Assembly (NCBI GenBank): GCA_028583605.1
Contig: CM053325.1
Coordinates: forward strand, 40,351,435-40,415,434
From: Dastarcus helophoroides
Taxonomy: Eukaryota > Arthropoda > Insecta > Coleoptera > Bothrideridae
DNA length: 64,000 bases
Reading direction: 5' to 3'
A program made the translations under genes and the position numbers. A model generated the notes under the pieces. The model saw only the letters and a list, made by a program, of their open reading frames with translations, had not been told where the DNA came from and made no database searches. Positions within the stretch are counted from its first letter, which is position 1; each line of letters opens with the position of its first letter. Of this stretch, positions 1 through 13,183 are shown in pieces.

Positions 1-2586
1 CAGACTGGGCAAATACGCTAAAACAGAGGCCAGGAGAGGGTTATAGTACGCTTCCAGCATGTTCAGGCATATGATCCGGAGAGGACATGCCCAGGCGTTC
101 AGGCATGTTTGAGGTTTTGTCTATGTCTGAAAAGTTCTTCAGATAACGCCGTTTCCGGTTTTTCCTTTCTTTACGTTTTGAGAACGCACAGCACATTTTT
201 TTTAACCCCTGGAAACTCAACTTCCAACAGCAGGACACAGAAAGCGACCTTGAGGAAATGGAAATATTTTTACGGAACGAATGCGCTATATTTCCTTTTG
301 TTGCCCTTTTTCTCTATTCTCCTTTTTTTTATTTTGTTTTTTTAAACTGGTAGTTGCACCGGTCAGGTGTAGGGTGCTTGGCCCTATAATAATTTCCTGA
401 CAATATTCATTCATGTTTGTTGTGGATTTTTTAAAAAAAATTTCTTTCTCTTTTTCTTTTGTACGCCCCTCCAACACGATATTAATCAAAACTAGGAACA
501 AGTAATTTCTCAAATTTCAGGAAAAATTAATGAAATCATATAGGAGCGAAAAACTATTAAATAAAATCATCCGACAATTTAAAATTTACTTGCTTATTTA
601 TTCCATAGCAAACGTCACTAAAATGGCACAAGAATTTTACGTTGAAGAGAAATAATTTTTTTTGTGTTCATTCACTTTAATTAGCACAAACAAAAGCATT
701 TTTCCAAGGTTCCGTATTTTGTACTCGTTTCCATATGTCCGGGACCTAACCGTATTTTTTTTAAACTAGTTTCAACCAAGTTCAATACCTGACTATCCTG
801 TAAAATTTCTTTATGATGTTTTTTGTTTACACCCCCTCCCTTAATGTCTGGGTACCAAAAGGCTTCTAAATTTCGCTACAGGGCATGAGGATGCAGAATT
901 TCTACTAATTTAAATATTTCTAAACCAAATTAACCTTTACATTAATTTTGAAAAGGATTCTTAGAGTGCAAATTAAACTGCAACACCTCTTGAATTATTC
1001 CATCCCTTTATCTAACAAGTTTTACTTCGATAACTGAAATTTAGATATCTTTGCAATTGTACGTGTTTATAAGGACGTTTTTTAAAGGTAAAATCCCTTC
1101 GGTCTACCACCACATGCTCTTGCTGAGAGATTTGCTACGGTCTCCGTTATCGATATATACCAGCTCTTTTTTTTGGTGGAACGGACTGGTCCTTGGTTAT
1201 CTTCAAAACTTAAAACATAAAACTTGCCCCCTGAAACCAAGAAAGAATAAAAAACACAACAAAGGTCGCTCTAACGCATTTCGACAGCCAAGCTATCATC
1301 TTCAGAGAGATACGCGTTAGAGCAACCTTTGTTTCGTTTTTTAATCTTTCTTGGTTTCAGGGCACAAGTTTTGTATTTCAATTTTTACCAGCTCTTGTAT
1401 TGCCCTAGTTTACGACAGCGGACTTTAAAATGTTCTTTTGAAACCGATATTTGTGCCTTTTTCGAGTTTAGATAATTTAAACTTGAAAAAAACACAGTCT
1501 GTTTCTCACGCAGAACATTATGTTACAAAGAATTTTTATAATGCAGTATTTGTAGATTTAATATTTTCAAGAAAAAATGAATAAAATTCATTTAAATAAA
1601 AACGATGAAATAGAACAGGTTCGTAGGACTCGAATTGCCACATCTAAAACAGTTGAAAAATTGAATCTCGCACATTTCGACTCTGTCACAGAGAAATCAG
1701 ATAGAAGAAAATCTGTTATTGGTAACAAAAATGTCGAAATAGCAGTTCCAATCTAACTAACCGTGTTTAAATTTTAGCTTCATCAGACACTATCAACTAC
1801 TATAAATAATTTGACTGAATATTTTAATATTTAATTGACGATATCGATTGTTTCTTTTTTTAAGTACATTTCATTGGTTTCTACACATTATGTCACTGAT
1901 ATGCTACTCAATAAGGATTCAATGACTGAAGCTAGATTTATATGTTTTTGGGATATAATTATTTTTTATAATTATTAAACCTATACTACAAAAAAAGTAA
2001 ACATAGTTTTTAAAGTTAAATAATTGTTTTAACCGAAAACCGTTCGTCAGAAGAAAAAAATTTAAGGAAGCATTTCTACTAACAAATAAGGATTGTTTAT
2101 GAAATTGGTACTTAATTTGTAAAAAGCAGTGACGTACTAGTTATTTTGTCAACAATACTCGAAGCCAAATTAGCATGAACGCCACTGATGGAAGAAAAGT
2201 AAATATTTTTCCAGAAAAAAGTGCGTCTTTAATTCTAGTTAGTAACTACCAAAATTTTAAAAAATATGTCAAGTGGTTTCATAGTATTTAAAGAAAAACA
2301 AAATTTTTTCTTAATTTTCAAGACTCTGTTACTTAAAAATAAAGCGGTTCCGGACTTATAATGATATGAACTTTTTTCTTAGAATTGCTCAAAAATTATG
2401 CTTCTTAAGTATAAGCACCTTATTTTGAAACACCCAGATAATTATTATTATTATTTTTAATAAAGGTCACAATTTTTTAATAGGTTAAATTTTTTACAAA
2501 TACTATTAGCTAAACATTCCATATATTTTTATTTAATTTCATTCACTGTAACTGAAATTCTAGGTCAAAACCCTTAGACATTCCAC
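1..2586. other. Intron sequence, mostly unassigned AT-rich DNA
   Basis: Very AT-rich, no convincing exon on either strand. It holds a short hairpin element (1222-1368) and a diverged copy of a dispersed repeat (about 2030-2420) seen again at about 7190-7530. The rest shows nothing I recognise. By position it is Unc-89 intron. Confidence 0.6.
1222..1368. repeat. Short foldback (hairpin) element, copy 1
   Basis: Two arms of about 55 bases, 1222-1277 and 1313-1368, are near-complementary: each carries CTGAAACCAAGAAAG, a T-rich stretch, AACAAAGG and GCTCTAACGC. The centre has AGCTATCATCTTCAGAGAGAT. Related sequences lie at 21903-22196 and 33868-33963, and the flank at 1168-1200 matches 21846-21878, so the full repeat is larger than the hairpin. 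Confidence 0.85.
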
Positions 2587-4183
2587 TAATAAAGAAGTTA
2601 GGAATTCCTTTCACATGCGGACCTTAATCGTGTACAAGAATGTATTTTAGAAAAATATGTTTACATGTCAGGGTATCTCCAAGAACTTCCCATTTTTTTA
2701 CATTTTTAAATTTCTTTCTGACAACCCTACATATTTCTGAGATATTGTTAAATTTGGATGGATAGTTCCAGAATAATAAATAAATAAAGAGCAAAAAAAT
2801 ATTTTGCAACATTTTCTTTAAAAATCGTTAAAAATACAAAAACGCCCTAGAATCAAAACTACGCTAGGTGTTTACTGCAGTAGGTCTCTAGTTACCAAAA
2901 TTCAATGCCAAATTGGCTAAAATATGAAGCAATTTTTCTTCATTTTTTAAAATAAAACACCCTGTATATTTTTTGTATAAGATGCAGAATTAAAAAATAA
3001 ACATTTTTTGTACCCACAAATATTTCAAAATTTCTAACTGTTAAGCAGATATTCGTTGGATTATTACATATGTCTCTTTCGACACTAAATAGGATACAAG
3101 ACAAAGAATCAAACATGGCTTTGATAAAAATTAATTACCTTTGATTATGTTGTAAGTTAAGTTAAAAGCACAGTGAATTGATTTTTCTTGTTAGAATGAT
3201 GCCTTCTTTCAGGATACCGACTAGCATAAAGCTTACTTGTTAATAGGCAATTCTTTTCACTTTCACACAAAAATCATATCTACAAGCTCATTTTTACTAA
3301 AATTCATTTTGAAGATCTACGAAATCAACCAAATTCTTTTCAGCAAATATTAAATCTGTCATTTAATTTTATGACAAAAACTTTTTTCAATTTTTTCCAA
3401 CGCACTCTACGTTTTTCTCTCTTTTTTTTAGAGTCTAAGGCGTTTTGAACATTTATTAAGGTAGTCTTTAGTGTTTGAATTGGTCGGATGTTTTGTTATT
3501 TAGTTATTTATTTGTAGTCCTAAGAGAGATTGGCAGTTAACTTACAAAATAATTATAAGGTAATTAATTTTTATAAAAGCCATCTATGATTTTTTATCTT
3601 GTATCTTGTCGAAAGAGCAATATGTGATAATCCGACGAATATCTGCTTAACCGTTAAACATTTCGAAATATTTGTGGTTACAAAAAATGTTCACTTTTTA
3701 ATATTGTACCTCATAGAAAAAAAAATTGGGTGTTTCATTTGAAAAAACGAAGAAAAAATGCTTCATATTTTAACCTATTTGGCTTTGAATTTTGGACACC
3801 CTGTACAAATTAGGCTTAAGATATTTATAGCAAAGTAACTAGATACCCACTACAGTAAATACCTAGGGTAGTTTTGATTATAGGGCATTTTTGTATTTGT
3901 AATGAATTTTAAAAAAAATGTTGCAAAATATTTTTTTCTTTTTATTTATTTATTACTCTAAAACTATTTAACCAAATTTAACAGTATTTTAGAAATATGT
4001 AAAGTTGTTAGAAAAAAACCCAAAAATGTAAAAAAATACAGGGGGTTTTATTTAAAAAAAATCACCCTCAGCGGCTCACACGTTTTGGAGACACCCTGTA
4101 CATGTGAACATATTTTCTAAAATACATTCTTGTACACAGTTTAGGTTTGCATTTGAATGGAATTCCTAACTTCTTTATTATAG
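2587..4183. repeat. 1.6-kb foldback element with arms of about 600-700 bp
   Basis: The left arm (from AATAAAGAAGTTAGGAATTCC) reappears inverted at the right end (GGAATTCCTAACTTCTTTATTA). Further matched blocks run inward: TGTACAAGAATGTATTTTAG, AATATTTTGCAACATT, TTTACTG(C/T)AGT and ATATTCGTTGGATTAT. A central loop of a few hundred bases has no repeat partner. Arms have diverged by scattered changes and indels; the right arm has extra CACCCTGTA motifs. No coding capacity is seen, so this is a non-autonomous DNA element. Confidence 0.85.
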
Positions 4184-4399
4184 GATTTACAGATGCCCGA
4201 CGCACTGTTACAGGACCCTGTAGATGTACGAATTAATAAAAACACCTGTTAGTTAAATAATAAATATTTCTTTCTATTATATTTCTTTACATTTAAACAT
4301 CAGTTATTTTAAACTCATCTTCTTGCAAATGTTAACGAAATGTGAAATATTGTAATAACAATGAACAAATAAATGTAACGAACAGAGAAAAAAACTTAC

Positions 4400-4859
4400 C
4401 ATTTTACTTGGGGTTTTGGAAATGCCTCTAATTTAACATTGAATGTCACATTAGCATCGTGTTCGGACACTGTCATGTCATATAAAGGTTTGGTAATTTT
4501 TGGAGCTTTTTTAACATTAAGATTTATTTCGTCACCTACGCTTCCATGAATATTCATAGCTTTAAATTTGTAACGTGTGGCATCGGTTGTAACAGCCCCC
4601 GTTATTTTCATTATGTAGGTATCACCTTCCTCTTTAATGTTGTAGTGATCACCAGAGATAATTTCTTCTTCATCCTTAAACCACTTCACTTCCGGTTTTG
4701 GTTCAGCTTCTAGTTTAACCTTAAACTCAACTTGCTCTCCTTGTGACACAATTCGGTCTTTGTCTAATTTTTGCATCAATTTGGGTTTACTATATACATA
4801 CAGATTCCAAAATTGCGACACTTGTGCTACTTCATTGCTGGCTACCACGGAATATGAAC
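4400..4859 (-). CDS. Unc-89: Unc-89 exon: end of the fifth, all of the sixth, start of the seventh Ig domain
   Basis: Acceptor TTTTTGATAG, donor GTAAGT; starts in phase 1, ends in phase 2. It finishes the fifth Ig (SYSVVASNEVAQVSQFW), then encodes a whole Ig: SKPKLMQKLDKDRI, the strand C motif EVKWFKDEEEI, TDATRYKFKAMN in strand F (Thr replaces the common Gly) and INLNVKK. It then begins another Ig with APKITKPLYDM and stops at PKPQVKW, inside the Trp codon. The next exon should start with one base followed by something like FKDG; I find none in 1-4,399, so it lies beyond the window. The frame extends upstream into the intron, but the true exon starts at the acceptor. Confidence 0.88.
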
Positions 4860-5453
4860 CTATCAAAAAGTTTATTTGTATAAAAGAAAAACCTTGAATT
4901 CCTGCAGCCGGTAATCGCAAAGCACTACGTCATCGAGTTAGAGATGAATAATTTATTGTATAGGGGTATAACATAAAATGTATATCAAGTGATTCTAAGT
5001 AGGATACGCTATGAGGTGTGTCCCACAGAACGGAAAAATATGGGTATCTTGGTTATTAGTGGATATAGGAAATCAATTAAAATGGACAAAGTAGTAGCAA
5101 ATTTTATGCCCATCAATATAAAGTTGAATATTTTTTGTTTGGGTGTTATTAAGAAAATTGCTACATTTTCTAAAATCTGCTCAACTTCTTTATTTGTGGT
5201 TTGATTAAAAAACATCAAACCCCTTCTGATTAGCTTCTGCAGAACTTTCAGATGCATAATTATTATAATTCTTCTTGCTGACTTTATAACCTTTATAGAA
5301 AAAACTTAAAAAACCTGGAATATAATGAGCAACAATTCTGATTTAATTAGACAGTTAAATGAAATGTTACAAAATAACGGGCCTACGACCAAGTATTTAG
5401 GAAAAAACCAAATAATATTATCAATGCCATTATTTTGTTATGCATTAATAAAT

Positions 5454-5690
5454 ACAGGGCATTTTTTAGATGGTAGGTTACTATGATATGGAGTACCAAT
5501 TATTATAAAGACAAACTAATTTTGTGGATGGGGATAATCGGGGCTAAACTTTCTTTTAAAAATGTTTTTAACTTCCTCTTTATTCCGGTTATATCAGAAG
5601 TATACACCAACGTTTTACTTTAAATAGCACAATTTTTAATTTGTAATTTGGCTCTAATAGGTTATAATGTAGGGCACCACTACTCTATAT
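5454..5690. repeat. Dispersed repeat, copy shared with 34147-34360
   Basis: Shared blocks include GGAGTACCA, TTATAAAG-CAAACT, ATCGGGGCTAAACT and CGGTTATA with similar spacing in both places, followed by TTTAAATAGCA. No coding region. The family is unknown to me. Confidence 0.7.
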
Positions 5691-6960
5691 GTTGCTTTTT
5701 TGACTTTGTTTTGAAATTATAATACATGTAGTTCAGGTTTACACTATAAAAATCGTGTATGGCCTTTGATGAAGGGAACTGTATCATTAGTCCCTTACAC
5801 CCGATACTTGTCGCAATTTTATTAAATTCGAAATTTTTTTTTTGAAAGTTGCGAATAACTGTAGCTATTAAGATAATTCTTTATTTAATAAAATAACAAC
5901 ATTTCTAAATAGAACTTACAATACAACAAAACATTATACTAGCTTTGAAATTGACACCCAAAACCGTATGGATCAATTAAAAGGCGGATTCGCATTGATA
6001 AAAATTACTGTTGTGCGTTGAAATTGACACAAATGGTTATTTTATATCCACGGTTTTTACCTAACAGTCAGCAGTTTTTGCACTGCCCTTGAAACATCTA
6101 TGTCGTACTAAAACTAACTATTTACACCACAAATAATTGACATAACGTGAAAAATATTTATTATTATTATATTTATAGCTTAAGTTATTTTACTTTAAAT
6201 TTGTTAATTATTTTTTTGTGTTGCCAGTGTTACAGTCTTTTTAATCCCAAAAGAAGTAAAATACCTGGTATAATTTTATTTTTAAGTTAATATATTTTAA
6301 TTTTAAGATTTTCTTTATTTTCTTTATTTATTAATAATTAAATAAAAAATTATAACTATTATTTTGGGATAATGTATTGAACCATATACACCATTGGGAT
6401 ATTCTAAATTATTGCAGACACAGAATCGGTTAGATTACAAATAAGTTGCTTAATTTTGATGGTAATATTTTTGTAAAATCAGATTCAAAATATTTCACTT
6501 GTTCCTGAAATACTCGAAAAAAACTGAAAATCGCCGATTCTTAGTTTATAAAATATATTACTTGTTTATGAAGATAATGTTACGAAACTTGGTAATTCGC
6601 TATAAAGCACCTAACTTATTACAATGGTGAAATAAGATTTTATTTATCTCGGTATGTACAGTTTAAACGGGATAGTAACTTGCGATAGCACTTGCGAGAG
6701 CGGCTTGTGAGAGCGTTTATACAAGCAAGTTTTTAAAAGCCAGTGCTTCCACCTGCATTATGCAGACACTACTGCTTATAAGTAGTTCCATTGACAACAT
6801 TGCCGTTTACACGGTAGAGTAGGTCGTGCAAGCTAGAGTGCGGCAAGTATAATTTTATATCTTGCCACTCTTCCACTTCAAACCCTCGCGTTTGTACTTG
6901 CTTGAATTATATTGTTCTAATTAAAAGATTGTTTTTGGTGATATCTACATTGCGTAAAAA

Positions 6961-7104
6961 ATGACACGTCTTAGAGAGGGAGTTGCAGAAGCCGATATTC
7001 TCATTGCAAATGCACGAAAACAGCGAGAAAGTGCTAAAAGAAGAATTTGGGTCAAAGAATGGGTTGCCACAAGGCCTTTGTTGAACAGTAAAATGTCTTA
7101 TTAA
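6961..7104 (+). pseudogene. Possible N-terminal fragment of a PIF/Harbinger-type transposase
   Basis: A 47-codon plus-strand frame opens MTRLREGVAEADIL and holds KRRIWVKEWVATRPLL. Harbinger/ALP1-like transposases often carry a basic run followed by (W/F)V-x-(P/K)W near the N-terminus, which is the only basis for the call. Nothing of the DDE domain follows; the sequence turns into AT-rich DNA. It could equally be an unrelated reading frame. Confidence 0.3.
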
Positions 7105-10100
7105 AAGCCAATTTATTTTGAAAAAAAAACTAGTGACGTAATTTTTTAAATTTTTTTCATCATTAAAAATGTTCAAAAACATGTTAATCGAAAACCGTTT
7201 GAAAACCGTTCGTCATAGAAAAAAGTCAAGGAAGGATTTGTACTAAAAAATAAGAAATAGTACCTATTTAAAAAAAAAGTTGCAGTTTAGTATTTTTTTG
7301 GTTAAGAAAAATTAGAGATATGTTGGTGTGGATGCCACCGATGCCACTTTCAGAAGAAACTGAAAAAAAAATATTTTAAGAGGTGTTAAATTAGTTAGGA
7401 AAAATACATTTTTTTCTTAATTTTTAACACGATGTATTTTAAAAAATAAACAGTGCCGGATCTATGTTGATATAAATTTTTTTTCTTAAAATTTCCCAAG
7501 GAATATGTTCTTTAAGCTTCTTAAAAATAGCAACCACGTGTCTGCATTTTCAATAAATAATTTTAGCTAAATTATTAAAATAAACTCTTAGATGTAAACC
7601 TATAAGTAATTGACTATAAGTATGCAATTGTAAAAAAGCTATTTCCAAATTCGTAAAAATCCAAGAATAGAATCTTAAATAAAGCTTTTTGTAGTGGGGA
7701 TATCTAATAAAAAGAATAAATTAATAACAGTATTTCCAAATTCTCTGTAAAAAAGTGCTTCAATAACATATTTTTTAAAAACTCTTGCACTATTGTCGAT
7801 AAAAATACAAAAGAAAATCAATTTTTTCCTGTTTTTTTTTTCAAATAAATAAAAAAATATTAGCTTTTCCTCAGATTTTTCATATATGGCGCAGTAAGAA
7901 AATAAGAAACTTCGCCTTTCCGACTGTCACAGAAGTGATTTTAATAATTTTTAATAGTAGGTCATTCCCCTTAAAATTTTATTATTATCATGACAGTTCT
8001 ATAATTGTCAGTTACGGCAACTCACCAAAGTCTTTTGTAAGCTGTAAGTAATTATACAAATAATTAATTAAATAATGTTATTACAGTTAGCAAAGAAGGA
8101 TATTTATGGTGTCTATGTAGGGAGCGCCAAAACAAAAAAAAAAGATCCTCAAATCATTTATTTACAATTATAGCCAGAAAGACTGCATCGAAATCGTATC
8201 GCTTTCCAGAAATTAGACAGATGTACGATGTAAAATGGTTATTTTAAAAAAATATGAAGTTAAACCAAATGTCAATGGTATCCATGTTGAGCAATTTAAT
8301 GTAAATCCTCAAGTTTCGACCACTGCAATCAGCAAACAATATTTCAAAGAGGTGTATGCAAAATTAGAAAAAAAATACAAATACCATGCCTACTTAATCA
8401 ACACTATACCAGCGTGAAAATCCGTTGGATTTGGTGGGATTTGGCTTATTAGTTGAGACCAGATTTTCGGAACAATCAAATAAGGGGAAAATGTGAATAA
8501 AGCGTTAAACTAGGTAAAAATTAACAGCTATAAAAGGCATTAAAAAGGCAAACTACTCTAAAAGAGACACTAAAAGATCAAAATCACAGTTACCAAGAAG
8601 AAGTAGGGCCATAGTCAGGAATTAAATAAAAGAAGTTTGAAATTTATTACAAAAACTACTCGAAAAAAGAGCAATATCGAAGGTGAATTGTGAGAAAAAC
8701 GTCGAAATTTTGAGATAACTCAAAGTGTATAAGGAATTTTGAATAGTGTACATATAAAAAATAAATATAAGAGTAAAACTTTCAGCAGGGGAACAAATTT
8801 TGAGTTTTTAGCTAACAACTAAGAGAAAAAGTAAACATTGAAATCGAATTTTTGAGAAGAAAAATGAAAGTTTATATTCAAGTACAAATTTTCTCGAACC
8901 TTCAAGTGTTCAATCAAAATTTGTTACAAAACTGTAAATGAGAATTGTAAAAAGAAAGTCTTATTAAAGAAAAAACAAAAAATTTAAAACTGCTTATTCT
9001 GAAAATTTCGAAGCAAAGTCAAAATTAGGAGCTTGAAGTAATAATTTTAAGAAAAGAGTTAATTATTGAAGTTGGCATTTCAAGAAAAAAGTAAATTCAA
9101 CAAAAACAATAATAAAAATTGTAGGGAGATATCAATAAAAAAAGACGACATTTGGGATTAAAATTTGAAAATAAATGAACATATCTAGAATACTTAAAAA
9201 ATGAAGTTTCAAATTGAATTTTAAACAAAATTCTTAAAGGTTTCAAAATAAAAGTAAAACTCTTGACATTAGAAGGCTAAAATTTTAAGTTTAGGTTCCG
9301 AATGTTGCGAAAAAAAGTTGAAAGTTTGCCATTAAGGCCAAAATTAGTAAATTAAAGTAGAATATTTGAAAAAAAAAACTATTTTAATAAGTTTGTTGTG
9401 GCCTATTCGGAAATGTAAGATTCCAATATGGCGTTCATAAGAAGAAAAAATTGACGAATGCATATTGTGAAATAAGAAAGATAAATAAAATTTAATGTTA
9501 TCCTTATAATAAACTGGATACTACATGCTCAATTACCACATTGGGTAACATTATCCCCATGAACAAATAAGATATTTTAAAAAATAAAAATTGGCGATTT
9601 TCTGATTTTTCCAAATATTTTAGGATACCTTATGAGATATTTTAAATCTGTTTTCACAAACATATTGTAAATGAAATTAGAAAACTTATTTGTAATTTAA
9701 GCGACCCTGTATCTCTAATAGTTTAGCAGATTTCATTGGTGAGACATTAACCGTTGTAACCCTGTGTATCTCCGTAATTGTGTCTATACTGGGTTATTCA
9801 CGACATACGACACTGAAAATTATGCCCACACTACTTGATTTTAAATATTTTTTTAAGGATAAATAAAAACCCATCGGCGATACATTTTAAAATCATTTTG
9901 ATATAATCCTGGGTGTTCCAAAGACAAAAAATTATAAAAGTTTTTTAACACTATTAATTATACATTTTCTGACTCTAAGGTCAAAATAAAAGCGAGTTTT
10001 AGTAAGGTTTACCCCAGCTGAACCTAAATGATTTTGAGATATTTTGATTTATGTGAAAATGTAGTAAGGACTTTTAAATTCTCAACACGTATATTAGCTA

Positions 10101-10112
10101 TTAAAACCAAAT

Positions 10113-10240
10113 TTAACACGTTGAAGACCGCATGCCCACCGGTGGGTCACTCCGCAACAACATTACCGGCCCGCGTGCTCACGGGTGGGCACACGACATG
10201 TTTTACTTGGGGACTGCTTGTACACCGGTGGGCATGATTT
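10113..10240. repeat. piggyBac end: TTAA target and subterminal inverted repeats
   Basis: TTAA at 10113-10116 is followed by CACGTTGAAGACCGCATGCCC. Three copies of a palindromic core follow: CCCACCGGTGGG at 10135-10146, a weaker CACGGGTGGGCAC near 10180-10192, and CACCGGTGGGCATG at 10223-10236, the last inverted relative to the first. This is the terminal layout of a piggyBac-like element lying 3' of its minus-strand transposase. I could not find the other end. Confidence 0.7.
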
Positions 10241-10469
10241 AAATACAATTTATGTACAGTAGTCCATTCGCCAGTCCCTCGAAGAGATACTGTATATAGC
10301 GGACTTAGTTAATTTGACATAGCGTCATTTTAAACGATTTTTTTTATTTCAAACAAAATTGATGAGTTTATAAGATTTTCAAGGTAAAATAAAAATAAAA
10401 GATCATTTATGACAGAACTTTTAATATATATTTTATTCAATATTTGTGATACAACTTAATAAATATCTT

Positions 10470-11859
10470 TTATGCAACATTTTTGTGATTTTTTTGAAAA
10501 CAGTCGATACACATTGGTATTTTGCATTTTTCACAAATTGTATTAATTTTTTTGGCATTCTTACGAGCATATGCAGATCCTTTTGTAATGGATATTTGTT
10601 TGTAGCAAAGACCGCATCGTTTTCTTGTTTGCCTTTTCTGGCCTCCAATTTCTTTCAAGATTTGTACAGTAGACATTGAGGGAGTTGGAATTATCGGTGA
10701 TGAATTTATAATTGTCATTGCTGATACAAGAAGTTCTTTAAATTTAGTCAGTTGAATCTTTTTACCACTAAATTTTTTATACAAATAATGAGCATTTAGT
10801 ACAGTTGTAGCAGTAATAATATGGAATAAAAGTCGTTTATACCATTTTATAGTTCTTCGTAAATATGGCGTATACGCTGCCATTTGATCCGACAAATCTA
10901 TAAATACCTTTCCTTTATTGTAATCTATCACGATGGCTGGTTTACGGATTTCTTTGCCCTTAATATTTAAGTTTATCATGGAGTCATCGTGCTTTGTACT
11001 TAATATCAGAACATCCCTTTTGTCTTTCCCTTTTAATACTACAGTTTTATCTTCATTTTGTCGGGATATGATTTCTTCCATTTTTAGCTGTTTTTGTATC
11101 ACTACTTTAGGAATATCTTTTCTATTAGAACGTAAAATTCCAACCAAGTGCGTGTCTCTGTTTATCAGCGTCTTTGCTAATGGTGCGCTAGTGTACCAAT
11201 TATCTGTGTAGAGAGTTCTTCCTGAATCTAGTAGACCATCCATTAATTCCATCACTACTTTTTCTCCAACAGAAAGATCATCTCCCTTTTTTGTTCTGTG
11301 TATACTTTGTATTTCTAGGTGTATCCTTCAGTAGTACAAAGCTTAAATAATTTTATTTCACATCTATGCCGTTTGTTTGGAATATATTGTCTGAAATATA
11401 TCCGCCCACGGAAAAGTACGTTGCTCTCATCAATACAAACATCTTCTCCTGGAACAAATGCCTGTTGAAATTTTTTATGAATCATACTAAGTATAGCTGA
11501 TATTTTGTATAATCAGTCGTTTTCACCCCTTTGCATCTTATTACAAAAATGAAGGATATTCAATAACTACTCCTAGTCATAATTTTGGAAATGTTATTTC
11601 CATATAGTTTATTTGTGGACCAGTAATCCCGAATTTTTGGAAGCGAAAGAAGACTTAACCATAGTATCATTCCAATGAATTTTTTTATTTCCACAGGGTC
11701 AGTATCTGACCATGGTTTTATCTTTGGCTTTGGTTTTATATTTTGCAAAGCGAACCTATTCGTCTTTGTCACAAATAAGGCAATTACTTCGTCATCTATG
11801 AAGTAATTGTAGAAATCAAATGGGTCTTTCCTAATAAGTTTTTTTTGCGACATCGTCAT
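10470..11859 (-). pseudogene. Broken piggyBac-like transposase
   Basis: Pieces on the minus strand: residues from 11859-11560 (FIGMILWLSLL, the start of the DDE_Tnp_1_7 domain), a frame-shifted middle near 11480-11300 with CIDESNVLFRGR and FRQYIPNKRH, and an intact 261-codon part from 11255. The last has TDNWYTS, then NKGKVFIDLSDQM and a C-terminal Cys-rich domain (CGLCYK, CEKCKIPMC, CFQKNH). The three catalytic Asp of piggyBac transposases are visible: in CIDES, TDNWY and FIDLSDQM. At least two frame breaks and a stop mean it cannot make the full protein. The enzyme normally cuts and pastes DNA at TTAA, and a TTAA end is present at 10113. Same strand as Unc-89. Confidence 0.9.
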
Positions 11860-12188
11860 TAACCCTGAGATTTTGAGGAGTTATTGTAAATGTTTTTCTA
11901 CTACCAGCAGCAGGATCCCACGCTGACAAAACACATGAAGGCAAAGGAAGTTCATTTTTTGAATCTGATATGTATGAGAAATATAAAAGAATGTTTTATT
12001 AAACAACATTGATTTATTATAAGCGATTAAAATAATGATCCTCTGACTCTAAACGCAAACATAACCTCTTTTCGAGGCCTTCACCAACATTCCAACATTA
12101 GTCAACATTTCTGGGGTTTATTTCATGAATCGTTTCCAACGCTTTTCCTAAGTTTTAGTTGGCGATGTGGTAGAAATAATTCATTTTA

Positions 12189-13183
12189 TACAGGGTGTCC
12201 CCGTTTTAAGTGCTTTAAAACTAACAGGTGATAGAAAAAGTAATTTTAAGAAAAGTGTTTGCTATAACATGTATCCGAAAACTCTTAATGAAAAAGATAC
12301 CAGGCGTTAAAATTTGAATAAAAAAAAATATTTTTTGGTTCACTTTCAAGTTTTCAAAGATATTTAAACGAAATTTTGCACACCTGGTGTGTAGACAAAG
12401 GATAATAAAATAAGATAAAATTAAGTTTCTATCTCAACAGTGGCGGAGTTGCGGGTAATCTGTAAAATTGTTTTGAAAAAAAAAATAGAACGTCACTAAA
12501 CAAAATGGAATAAAATACAATATTTTTATTTATTTTATTTATTATTTAAGAAAAGTTTTCTCCTGATGTATCCTGATCTGACTAACCCAAAGAGCGCTAA
12601 GTTTAAGATGCTCGACACTGGATAAAATGAAATGAAATTACAGTTTTGATTACAGCTGACTCTTAATTTTTTTTTTCATATTTGTCACTATTGTGGCAGA
12701 ATTTAAATTTTTGGGACTTTCCTTAGTGAAAATACGGGTGAGACCGATGTTTTTTTTCCAAAACCAACGACATGACGCAACCAGTGGTAGATACGAAAAA
12801 ATGTCAAAATATAAATTTTATTCAGAATTAAATGCTTTACTCAAAACAGGTATTTTATTTCATTTCCTTTAGTGATGTACCGGGTTTTTCCTACAATAAT
12901 ATCACATATTACTCGTAACTCAGCCACTGTATGAGATAGAAATTCATTTTTATTTTATTTTGTGATCCTTCATCCATATACTATGTGTGCAAAATTTGGT
13001 TAAAATATCTTGGAAAACTTGAAAATGAAGAAGTAAAAACTTTTTTTTTTAATTCAAATTTTAACACCTTGTATCTTTTTTATTAAAAGTTTGCGGAGAC
13101 ATATTCATGAAAAAATTTTTGCTTTAAATTATTTTTTCTACCATCTGTTTCATTTAAGGCACTTACAACAGGGACACCCTGTA
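12189..13183. repeat. 1-kb foldback element with CAGGGTGTCCC ends
   Basis: Ends are TACAGGGTGTCCCC at 12189 and GGGACACCCTGTA at 13183, inside a TATA context that fits TA target duplication. Arms of about 300 bp are diverged but clearly inverted: CTATCTCAACAGTGGC against GCCACTGTATGAGATAG, and AAAATTTGAAT against ATTCAAATTTT. The central part lacks coding sequence. Probably a mariner-like non-autonomous element, by end sequence only. Confidence 0.85.

Noticed and set aside
8235..8417. 60-codon plus-strand frame MVILKKYEV...
   Set aside because: No recognisable domain, no splice partners and a length expected by chance in AT-rich DNA.
11990..12010. TTAA at 11999-12002 as the second piggyBac end
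   Set aside because: The adjoining bases do not match the inverse of the end at 10117; TTAA is frequent in AT-rich DNA.
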